DNA from: Phoronis australis
Lineage: Eukaryota; Phoronida; Phoronidae
DNA: 64,000 nt
Reading direction: 5' to 3'
NCBI GenBank assembly: GCA_002633005.1
Contig: NMRA01000084.1
Location: 760,224 to 824,223 of the forward strand
Below, one piece after another: positions 1 through 11,500 of this stretch. Position 1 is the stretch's first letter. Each line of letters starts with the position of its first letter. The position numbers were made by a program, and so were the translations under genes. The notes beneath the pieces are model-generated. The model did no database searches and was not told the origin of the DNA. It saw nothing but the letters and a program-made list of their open reading frames with translations.

Positions 1-247
1 GTGTAGACGCCAGCGCGGTTCCTAAAGTTTGCGAACATGAGAAGAAAAGAAAGTGACAAAGTGTTCAAGTATTACATTTTGAAGTTAATCGATGACCCGT
101 TACAATAATTTGTTACTGGTATCATAATTCACATTGCTAAACCGCGGTCTCTGAGGCCGTCGTTGCACTCAATGTTATCATCGATCTTAATCTAAAAGGT
201 CGGGGATTCGCGTTTCCTATTAGCACAGGGCGGTAATCACCAATCGG

Positions 248-405
248 CAAAAGTAGGGGATGGGCGGTTAACCGAGCAGTGGGCGGTTAATTGGAAATCT
301 TCAAAAATAGCAGGGGGGCGGTTAACCGAGCAGTGGGCGGTTAAATCGAAATTCACCTAAAGTAGGGGGTGGGCGGTTAACTGAGCATGGGCGTTAACCC
401 GAACG
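248..405. repeat. Minisatellite, about 3 copies of a 54-55 bp unit
   Basis: The core GGGCGGTTAACCGAG starts at 262, 316 and (with a C to T change) 371. A second GGGCGGTTAA inside each unit is at 281 and 335, with a decayed version at 389. The unit is therefore itself two half-units of about 19 and 36 bp. No coding frame runs through it. Confidence 0.85.
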
Positions 406-461
406 ATTACGGTAAGCTATGATACCACACTAACACTATTTTCAATAGACAGTGACCACCG

Positions 462-559
462 TCTCTAGCTGACTAGAGATGGTGATAGCTCCTATAGGAG
501 CTTCATTCGCTGGAAGCTTTTCTGCGAATTGTGCCTCACATTGACTAAGACGTCAATGT
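462..559. other. Cluster of three short perfect inverted repeats
   Basis: 462-479 is a 7-bp stem with a 4-base loop (TCTCTAG/CTAGAGA). 487-502 is a perfect 16-bp palindrome, AGCTCCTATAGGAGCT. 538-559 is an 8-bp stem (ACATTGAC/GTCAATGT) with a 6-base loop. A TATAAATA string follows at 568-575. The function is unknown; it may be the end of a decayed mobile element or a regulatory patch. Confidence 0.5.
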
Positions 560-2390
560 CACGTCGTTATAAATACCTTTTGCACATAGAGGGACGCCTT
601 AGGAAGCCGTCTGTTTTTAATTCCTTCCATCTCGAAGAAATACTAGTTACCGTTATTGAACTTTCTTCGAGCAGTACCTCATTCAGTTCCCTAAATCGTG
701 AACTCGTCATGACGACACAATTAATGGTTATTATCAAGTTCCGAAAGCACTTGTCTAATTGGCCAGTGCTGTTCAGAATTTGCCAATGCCAACAGGCTAG
801 CGCAAGCATAGGGAAGCTAAGGTTATTGTTTGCAATCGGACTCCACTAACTCTCAAATCACCTTACATCGAGTTTTCTTACAAAAGTTTCTTAGAACATG
901 TTATCAAAAAAATTAGTATTTTGTACTTTACGAACATTCTACTAAATCATATAAAACAAAAAATTGTAGGTTTGTGTAAGTCACAGAAAATTAACAGTAG
1001 AAATTTGTTCAGAAATTCATATTCTCTGTGTACGTCCGTAACACCCCTTTATAGGAAATTTTTCAAAGCCAGATAAAAACATAAAAAAGTTGATGCATGC
1101 TTTGATAGCAATATATGTGAACTTACAATCGATGTATTGATTATTTTCCTAGGCTGAAATTTTTTCACAACTGATCAAAATGTTCTGTGATTGTACATCC
1201 GTCACAAATGGAATTGCCCAGTGATTGAATAATTAAAAAAGAAATCATTGTTTGGGCACATGTTCTTGAAATCAGGATGGATATGTTGCTGTTTTGATTG
1301 TGACCCTGTGTTTTAATGTTGCAAGTTCCTAAAGTAAGTTGATAATAGTCACATACATGGCTCCACATTTGAAGATTTCAATAAAAGTTGGCCCCTAATG
1401 GTGCTCTTATTATGAAGTAACTTGGAATTGCAAATGACCCCCATCACTGGCATGCATCTGGACGTGAATGGTTTGTTATCTGTATACTTTGTTCGATAAA
1501 GATTGATAAAAAATCGCTTTTCGAGTTGAATGATCGTTTTTGAAATGTCTTTCAAAACAAGCTTGCTGTGATATTCCTGGAATGCGCTTTTGTGCCATTA
1601 GCACATAAAAATAAAATAAAATGGCTCAAGTACATTGCAGCAGTCTGCCCCCAGGCGCCTCTTTTAAAACACAATCACTCTTCCATAAATGCAAGATTCT
1701 AGTCATCTTACAGCAAGTCCATTTTTATTCTACCACAGCTTTTAACATTTATATTTGCAGTTCTGTTTGTGAATTGAATTTAGACAGTGTAAATTCTTCG
1801 GGAAAACGTGTTTACATACAAAGCACGATGTTGAGTAGTGAGAATCATGCTTGTACAAGAAGTATCGTACAGTTGACGTGCTATGGCTACAGACTGAAAA
1901 TCTGGCTGTGCCGACAGCATATAAATTGTGATAGGGTGTCACAAACGAGGTCATGACTGGCATAGTCGTGAACAGAGTTGCATAGACAAAGCGATCAATT
2001 GTAATGCTTCATCCTAGGGTACTGACAATTCTGAAAGAAGCACTTTATTCCAACATGACTGATTACAATGGAATGATATATAACATCAGAAATTAATGAA
2101 TAAGTAACACAACATAAAAATTCCCCAGTCTCGCTGTAAATTAGTCGCATTTCTTTGCTGTTTTTTTTTTTTCTTACGTCGTGATCTGCTAGACCTAGTC
2201 CACCGCTGCGCAACAGTGTTAGCATCGCGATCGTTTGCATCGCTAGCGGCACAAACACCTATTGACAATCAGACGTCCGGGTTACTGCAAATTCAAAATG
2301 GCAAACTGAAATATTTACCCAACTCGCGAATTGCGATTTGGACATCTTCTTAATGTCGGATGCTGCTTACGTACGTCTTGTTTTCAGATA

Positions 2391-2547
2391 ATGGCTACAT
2401 CGGGTCCAGACATTGAGAGACTCCGCCTTGACTTTTGCTCAATGATACTGCGAGCCAAGGGTGCCACAGTGGCCCACTTTGTGGCCTGGCTGGACCTCAA
2501 AGTAGCCGAGTATAAAGTGTACGGTCACATGATTCTCACTAATGAAG
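2391..2547 (+). CDS. N-terminal coding exon of the zinc-finger gene
   Basis: The exon probably begins at 2388, after the acceptor CTTGTTTTCAG; ATG is at 2391. The donor is AAG|GTATGT after 2547. It encodes 52 residues plus one base of the next codon (phase 1), beginning MATSGPDIERLRLDF. The stretch through FVAWLDLKVAEYKVYGH is predicted to be helical and amphipathic, with Trp and several Tyr/Phe. It does not look like BTB, SCAN, KRAB or ZAD, and I do not recognise the family. As the only N-terminal module I can see for all isoforms, it is a candidate for self-association or cofactor binding. The acceptor just before the ATG implies a non-coding 5' exon upstream, which I could not locate. Confidence 0.7.
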
Positions 2548-5500
2548 GTATGTGAATTGAACTCCTGGTCATATCTTTGGCATGTGTGTTTAAAGTTTGA
2601 CTTGTTTATGTTTTGACTACTTATGTTTGCATTCCATTATGTATTGGAATTTTACTAATTTGGTATCACCCATACCATGAGCTTTCCCCAAGAACCAGGT
2701 TCTTGAGCTGCACACAATCCGCTTTGGCCAAAACTGTCTTTGTGATCGTTACATTCAGTTTGTCAGGTTAACTATTACATGCTGTAATATGTCATAGGTA
2801 CCACTCTGTAACTGTGTGGTTGTTGCTGTTATCTAAAGAATTTTTAAGTTTGGGTTGTTGAATAAAGTTGATCTGTAGCCTTAAAATGATGGAACAGCCA
2901 GTTTCTGTCTTCTGTGCATTTTCAGTGTTCTCCACTACGGGAAATTAAACTCGACTTGAATTATAAAAGTGAAAGGATCATTTGAAAGTCCATGTCCGTA
3001 TTGTGGGGAGCTTTTTGTGTGTGTTAAGTCTTGTAATAAATGTATTTAATTGCTACCAAAAATACAAAATGTTGTAATTTACTGAAGGTGACTAATCTTC
3101 CAAAAGTTCAAACTTGTTGCACAGATTTTCAAACTCAACGCAAGTAAGCCAAACTCGTCATGAGAAAATCTTAACTCGACGTCGTGACAAGTCAAAATAG
3201 ACTCTCACTTCTTATTGAAAAATAACTGTAAAATTTTTACCAATATTTTTCAATATGAAGTGGGAATAGTCACATTGAGATTAAATATCCACAATTCTGT
3301 GCAGAAAACTGTGAAAATAGATTAATTATAATCATGCAAAAATATGTTATTAGAAAAACTAAAGTTTTCATCAAAAATATTTTTGAAGTAAGGAAAAATT
3401 ATATTTATTTATGATCACTTTTATCTCGGCCTTCTCTTTCTGGTCTTCTTGCAATGCACGTACACTTGTCTTTTCTTTTTTGTATCATGTATCTAAAGTG
3501 ACTTATAAGCCCCATGGATGGCTGGGTATTCATAGTTTTTGTAACGTATTCATTGTTTAAATTCATTTGAACACATGTCACTATAATAAAAAATTACTTA
3601 CTTTTACACAAGTGTTTAAAAGCGTACAACCCAGCGCTGCTTATGCTAAGTTAAAAGGCTCGATAGTAAATGTTCAAAGGTTTAACTTCAGCTCTTAAAG
3701 GCAGGCGCTGACGAAAAACAGCGTTTTATTTTAATTCATTAACACGAACGTGTGCTACATGGAGTTGGCGAATGCTTGATCACTTTCCTCCGAATATTTC
3801 AAGAAATTGGTGAGTTGTTTTGTTTTGTTTTTATGAACTATTTGCAATATACGTGCTTGTTAACAAGTTATTTTATAGTCGATGGGATTCATTAGCGTTG
3901 GCCCTTTGACTAGCAGTCTCTCACTGTGATGTATCAGTGTGCAAAGGAAGACCCCAGTTTTCTTTTTGTTACAATTTTGGTCTTAATGCATTGCAATTAC
4001 TTGAAAATATATTTGGGCAATGGCTAACAAAGTGTACATTTTTAATCATGCTCTAACTGGTACTTACATGCTCAGACTGTTTTTCCCCTATGTTTTTCTT
4101 TCAAATAATTCATCATTGGGTGTACACAATTTCTGTTGCCAGTGTTCACTTGGTAAAGTTGACGATATGAAAGGAGTACAGTGCTGCTCTCGATATGACT
4201 ATAACCTGCATCAATGGTAAAGTTTACTCAAATTTGAACAGAACAAACGGCCAAAATTTTCATTTTTGAAACATTCACTGTATTGCCAAAATGTTTAAGA
4301 TTTCGTTGTGTATTTGTTGATGACAGCCGTATATAAAAACCAGTAAAATTCGGATATAATACAATTTATTGTTCGCCATATTGTGTTCTAATATAAACAT
4401 ACTTTACCATATACCATGGTATGTTTATTCTGTGGTGTGTGTGTTGGTCTGAGCTGTACCAGTTCTAAGTATTTCCTTTTTATGATTCGGACTATTCAAG
4501 TGATGTTTTTATCTTCAGTGTGCAAGTACCAGTTAAAGTTCATTGTTTCTCATTGTTCTAACATTAATTTAAAGCCCCATACAGTGTTAAGGAGGTCAAG
4601 TCAACTTCGCCAACTTCAAAATAACACGGGTCATGTTTATGGCATCACATAATGCTGCAGGAGCAACTAATGAACTCCATGCTGTAAGCATGTAAAAGCT
4701 AAGTTACCTCTTGAGATTTTTTATTTAAACAGGTAAGATAGTGCTGTATGTGGCTTTAAATTTGAATGTCGTCACTGTTGCAATTTTCAAGTTAGTTTTA
4801 AAGCAGACACTGGATGTGTGGTTATTTTGCACAGAAATACTGCATTCATGTCTGGGAGGCTAGTAGTGGCACGTATGAAGACCATGTGTGGGTTTTGAAA
4901 CTGAGCATCTGTTGGTGGTGGTGCATTCTTGTGGCGGAGCAATGCATAGGCAAACTAAAACTGACCCATGATTTCAGACTGCAAGTTGACCCTCAGCAGC
5001 GACCTTCTGAAGTGAACCTGGTTGCCATTGTTATTATTCATACTAAGCATTACCTAAGAGTAGTAGGCGTGACAATGGATTTTGCTGAAATTTATTTTCT
5101 GTCTTACAACAATGTCTTCCTTTACAGGTGAACCTTGTGTAGAGAGGTTGTCACCCTTAGTCTTGTAGTTGCTGTTTGCTAAACTTAAAAAATAACAGTT
5201 AGCATGAATGTTACAGATTTGAGTTTCCTTAATACGGTAGCACCCATTTTGCTTTTTTCAGTACTGGCACCACCTTTGAGTGTTAACGAGGAATACTCTG
5301 TGGGTGGTTCTGCTCTCAATATCAGTGACACCGGTAAGTATGTGTTAATGTATTCAAATCTTTTTGAAGCTCTGTGTGAAGCATAACTCCTATGTCGAAA
5401 TGGAGTGATAATGAGGCTTGCACATCTTGCCTGCCATATGACCAGTGTTGAACTAATATTTAGTGTGCACAAGCTCGCCTAGTCCCAGTCAGTATGACTG

Positions 5501-8500
5501 TTACATTGTTTGCTCTTCCAATTTTCTACAATAGCAGTGTGCTGCATGGAGCTCATGGGCAGTATTTTTAACTGTTTCAAATCTTATTTGCCATTTGAGC
5601 CTCTGGGAGTTCGCTATCACTTTAAAAAGAAAATTTTGATGCCTTATATTCTGTTGATAGTGACGCTACGTCCTTTCTTTTCAGTGGTGGAACAAACTGT
5701 GTCTTTTAACCCAGAATTCCCCTCTGGTAGTTCTGCTCTCAGTATTGAAAATGAGGGTAAGTTTTATTTCAAAATTGAATGCTAAAGCTTGTGGCATGCT
5801 AGTAAACAAATCTCAGTTATATCACTGATAGTTGACTGGATTATATAGTAAATGAAAGTTTTCATTGATAAAATACTTTAGAATTGATACAGCTTGGTAT
5901 TTCTGATTGTAGGGAATGGTTTAGATTTTAGTTTTTCTTGTTTCAGGTCTGAAAATGAAGTAGTAATGCTGTTTGACTCAACTGCATTGTTTTTATATTG
6001 TTTTTATTTCATTCATTTATCGTTTTTTGGCACAGGTTTGTTGTGCTCCTCTGTGACCACGGATAGTACTGGTCATCCGCAAAGTTCTGTTACCCAGAAA
6101 GATGAAGGTAAGTTATGCTTTCAGCTGATCTTCAGGCAATTATGATTAATACACAACTCGTAGCTCTTCTTAGTTTTATGCTGCAATAATCAAAAGCTAA
6201 ACGATCTACATGAGTAAAATATTGTGAGGATAAAATCACCGCTTGGTTTACTTGTTCGGGATCAAACCAATGTGTTAGAAATGAAGTTGACATTCATAAA
6301 TATGTTTGTGGGGTACCTCAACGGTGTCTTATTAAGAATGTTGTAGCAGGAAATTAATATGTAAATGCATTTCTATCCAACTAAACTGTTGTTTGCAGAA
6401 ACAATTTTCACATAGTAAAATTTAGACACTGTTGTGAATGTTGATAACATTTGACATTTGACCTTCTCAAAATAGTTGTGAGTACTGTCGGTGTACTGAG
6501 AGATAGATAGCTTTCCATATGTAATGCCTTCGTTTAGTGAGATTGCGTATGCAATTGACACTTGGCAGTCTCAAATTTTGATGCACAAGACAGGTCAATT
6601 GCACAAGTCATTTGAGCATTCCACTGATTGTGCAAATTCTGAACTGCTTCAAATCTCAGTAAAAACTTCAGTTCAAGATGAAAACATTGCGTCAGATTTG
6701 AAAGCCCCTGAACTTGATTTATTGGAACTCACAGCTGACAAGTGACTGTATTTAAAATGGTTGCTCATTGTCATAACCTGCAATATAAAACATTTATTTT
6801 TTGCTCAGTTGATGCTGAAGAAGATCTTGACTTAACTGATTATAAAGTCAATGTGGATAGTTCTGAGAAGCCCTTTTGTAATGAGGACATAGCTGATGTT
6901 AGTGTTACTAAAGACTTGGACAACACTGGTGACCCGACCGTGCCCACTGCAGTACAGCGAGGTAAACAATGTTGGATATAAATAATTGCCAAAACTATTG
7001 TTGTTAGTATTTTGTGAAGGAACATAATTTTTCAAAACATTGATTGGTGTTAGCTATGTTACGTAAATTGATTGTGAAAAGGCATTAATTTGGAACTGTG
7101 TATCTGTCATGATCATTCTGGAAATTTTATTTCACCATGTTGTGTCCTAACTTACATTTGGGCTTTCTTTTGGCTATTTGGTGCTGCTTCAGAACAGTGT
7201 ATCAGCGATGTAGTACTGGTCTTAGAACCACGTCACCAAAACAATTCCTTCTTTTCAGGTCCCTTTCCGTGCACTGACTGTGGCAAGATATTCCAAACCA
7301 AGAGTGGATTGACTCGCCACAAGCGTGAACACATTGGTATTTATCCGTACAGTTGCGAAGAATGCCAGAAGGGTTTCCATTCGGCCACAAATTTGACCAA
7401 TCACCAGAGGACCAAACATGGAGAAAAGAAATTTCAGTGCCCAGTTTGCCCTGCCGAGCTCAGCTCGGAAGCGGGATTAAGACGACATGAACTGCTCCAT
7501 AGTGATTGTGTCAGTGTGTGTAAAATTTGCTCCAAAAGTTTCAATTCAAAATATTACCTATCAAGGCATATACTTACGCACACCTCATCATTTAAATGTC
7601 CATCTTGTCCCAAGGTATACACAAACCCTGCCCACTTGAAAGTTCACATGGCTGTGCACGAAGAGCGTAAAATAACTTGCAAATATTGCTCGTTTTCGTC
7701 AGTTTATGTGAACAGTGTGAAGCGTCATCAGAAAAAACACGAGAAGGGACCAAGGTTATTGTGTATACGATGTGGTAAGGGGTTCACAAGAAAGGACATG
7801 CTGGACAGACACAGGTTGACATGCACTGCAGTATTGAAGTGGTCAAAACCCTAAGTTTTCATTGATGAAGTGCTAGCAGTTTTCAAAAACTAGTATTTTT
7901 ACGCAGTTATGCGGGACTTATATTGGAATGAGTGACCAAGTACACTTCCATACCAATATTGTACATTACAATCTTCTGCTGGCTCACGAAGGAAATTATC
8001 AAGCGCAATGAATTTGTATACCACGAATCTCATTGTTTACGTTTATTACATATGTAAAAAAAAGTTCATTGGACTTTGAAAAAACAATTGTCGTCTTCCG
8101 TTATTGATATAAGTCATTCAATGATTGACCTCATTTGAAACACCATTTCCATGTTCTCATTCGTGAGGTCTACGTTCCAACATTTTACAGTTTCAATGTG
8201 ACGTGTAGTTTCCCTTTTAGCAAATAGTAGGTGGTATAGGTCAGATGTCGATAATCATTGCTTTGAGGCTATTAATGTTGATGAATGTGGTCCTTGCTTT
8301 TACTGATTATGAGAAAGTTATGATATTAAGTGTTGCATTTGATGTAAAATGTTACTTCTCATTATATTATGTTGTCTGAACTGTAAGTTTCAATACACGA
8401 GTTCATGGATTTTGTTTATTTGTCATTATTTTGCTTTCAATTCCATCTTCCAGTATTGGGGTCAGAGCTTTTTATCATTTTTATATGATCTTAAAACAGC

Positions 8501-11500
8501 TCTAATATGCTATGGTGTTTGGTGACTATCATGTGGCATGAAACCGAGGCTCCTCAACATGTAGTAGTTTTGTGCTGCCTCTGAAAGACTTGGCAACCTA
8601 CTGCTTGATGAAAACATTACGTGCTTTTAAGAAATCACAAGATCATTCAGGGATAACTGTCTTCATAACATCCTGGGGGAACTGGCAGATTGGAAGATTT
8701 TCTGCCATGAGGAACCCCATATTTGGAGTCCCCAGGAGACATAATCGTGTGATTAGTGCAATGGTCCTTGCCTTGTGGCTTGAGCGCAACTGGTGCGTGG
8801 TAAAAGGCTTCAGGCCGCCTGCCTGCTGTTTTTAAGTGAACTGTATTTGGGACTATATTAAATTGACTTGTCAGAATATTACAAGTCCATCCTACTGGTT
8901 GTAATGTAAATCAACTGTACTCTGCTGGAAACCCTGCTTGATCTCTCGTGATTGACTTAAGAATTCGCCACGGTCTCAATAAACCAGATCATATGACTTT
9001 TAAGAGCATACCCCAGCTCCATTACTAAAAATTTCTCTGTGCCAGCAGCTGACAAAAGAGCTGGCAGAAAAATGAATAGCATAATATCACAAAGCTGATC
9101 TTATGTGGTGCTTGCTGAACGCCCATCCATCCCATCCATCTGGCGTCCTCTTTGAAGTCTGGAAAACCCCTTGAGTGTTCGTGAAAATTTGCAGACAAGC
9201 TCCTGTTTTGGTCGTAACAATTTTAATCAAGTTGCGAACGTATTCGGCTACCTGTATCCCCTGATCACAATTTTAGACTTTACATTGGTCTTGGTATCAA
9301 CAGAGCATATGTTCTTCACTCACTGCTAATCTCTAAAACAAAATGGAGATCACTGCTTTCATTGTAGCAGCCTTAAGAAGGGCACTTTTGCGAAAGATGT
9401 TGGAATTTTCATGGTTACTGTGAAGCTACTTATATGTAATTGAATCATTGGTTGAAATCCTTTAAAAAACTGATAGATTTTGTTTGCACAACATCTTTTC
9501 TTTGTTTTAGCGGTTTTAATTATTTGTCCCATTTACTGGATTTTTTGTGTCGATGGGTTTGAGTACCTCGACTCCTAGCATTGTGTCTTTTACACAAAAA
9601 TTAGTCATTGATATGTTTTTCTTTAATACATTATTTTGATGCCCCACCAGTGTTATGAAATAAGAAAAATTGTGTAACCAATTTAGTTTTTGATTCTTGT
9701 GGCTCAAACTGCATTGCACAGGAATGTGCCTAAAGTGCAAGACCATTGGTTACACATGTGCTCGTATGCCTATTCGTCTGTTAAGTTTGATGCCAGTGTG
9801 AAATATATTTTTGTCTTGCAAAATCAACATTAAACTCTGTCAAACCTAAACGAAAAGGCATTATCGGAGAGAATATAATTTTTTTTGTAATGCACCCACA
9901 TATTTCTATGTGGGCGCTTTATGCTGTCATCCCTGTCCGTTCATCAGACATCTACTGCTCTTGTCTCCTAAACCCTTTTTATGTTCATGAAATTTTTGTT
10001 CAAAAAAGTATATATCATTTGCATAAGTTCTTCATTTCGCGATCCCTTGGGAACCTTAAGAAACTTGGCACTTTGCACTTTCGTTCTGAGTTTGGACATG
10101 AAATAGTGGCAGTTTGCCGACTCTTCACACGGATTTTGTGTCGAGCTCTGTACCTGTACACAGATGGTGCTAGTAGTGAGTGGATTGAAGTCGACTATTC
10201 TGTGTAACTGTTGTATTGTAGGTGTCAATTGATTTTGGTGACCTTGACCTCTCCAAAAACTACTACCAAAATGTAACTGGCCGTAACTTGCTCCTTACTT
10301 TGAATACCCTAGAATTGAATTCTGGACTTGGAGAAGATTTGACGGTTTGTAATTGTTTGAGAACATGCTCAAAAAGGTGGCTTGATATAGTGAATCATTT
10401 TATGAACGAGCCACAGTCTCAAGTCAAATCAAATGTGTCCGTTATTTGAAAACCCTGAAATGACTTCTAATCTTGGGAGTGTGAACACAGAACATGTTCT
10501 GGACGGTCGGTGCCATCAGTTCAATGTCCCATCTTTGTTGAGAAATTGAGTGACTCCACTGATTGCTGAAGTGTCTATTTGTAAATTTACACCTTATTTC
10601 CAGATAGTGACTCACAGCCCAATTGGCAAGATTCATCCGGCGACCCGACTTCTTGGCCAGTTGGTGAACAGCCTGATTATGGAGACCAGGGGTCAGAATA
10701 TGATGATCAAGATCCCCTTGGAGCACAATCTACATACACGCCTCCTAAGAAGAAAAGCAGATCTGACAGTGCTCAATCGGATGCTTTGGATCCAGGCAAC
10801 ATTACATTTCCAGATTCTCAAACACCCGCCATTGCGGGTGACATGACAGACATTAATGCTAGCAGTGGCCCTTCTGGAGATGAACATTCGTTAGTAGCAG
10901 ATATCAAACCAAAACTCGAACCCAATCCCGACCTTGGCTTTCCGATCCAAACATTTTCAGCTAGTTCTCCCGTCATGCCCGCCATGCCTCCAGCTATGAC
11001 ATCAGGAAGCGTGAGACCTTTCATGTCTTCCCCAAGAGGACGTGGCAGTTCAATGAGAGCCCGAGGTGCTACTATGCGTGGTGGCATGCGAGTGTCCATG
11101 CGTGGCCGCGGAGGGATCAGGTATGTTGGGCATATGAAACTATATTCCGTCACGTGAATGTGCTTTCTAAACATTTTAAAATATATTTTTAACCAAGAGG
11201 GCCATCCCAGTTACACAGCAACACTCGAATCTCACTGTATTTACCCACAGTGCTGCAATATTCACCATGCCAATGGAGTTCCACTGATGTTAGTTGTTGT
11301 TATATTCTTTACACGGTTTTCTTGGCTGTATTCGTCCTTCCTATGCCATCAAAGTTTTACTGCAGTGGTGTGCGCTGCAGTTCCAATGGGATTAAGTTAA
11401 ATAAACTAGACAAAAATCCGTGGATGCGTAATGTGTTCAGTTCATTGCCTTCCCGACATCAATAAAGATAAGCAAATGCGGTTTGAGTAGATGAAGCAAG

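Larger units (their letters stand above)
1..2387. other. Upstream region without a supported gene
   Basis: No open frame here has convincing coding composition or splice partners. It holds a short minisatellite (248-405), a cluster of small hairpins (462-559) and a poly-T tract near 2160-2173. The last 150 bases are less AT-rich and carry several CpGs (around 2175-2330), which could be the promoter or 5' untranslated part of the zinc-finger gene that starts at 2391. I could not place the transcription start. Confidence 0.5.

Noticed and set aside
568-575. TATAAATA as promoter of the zinc-finger gene
   Set aside because: 1.8 kb from the first coding exon with no linking exon found; strings like this are frequent in AT-rich sequence.
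529-849. 106-codon open frame
   Set aside because: Begins with a non-ATG codon, has no recognisable family, overlaps an antisense frame of similar length and has no splice partners.
1621-1956. 111-codon open frame starting with ATG
   Set aside because: Composition is not coding-like (many Cys, Ser, His without pattern), no domain and no context.
5130-5172. Possible short terminal exon after the acceptor TTTACAG
   Set aside because: Phase 1 reading gives 13 residues and a stop; weak and unsupported.
8572-8835. 87-codon open frame
   Set aside because: Lies in the 3' region of the seven-finger exon, has no family resemblance and no splice signals in phase.
10222-10449. Candidate shared exon between the 153-nt and 517-nt exons
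   Set aside because: Phase 1 entry meets a stop at once; only phase 0 is open, which no upstream donor supplies.
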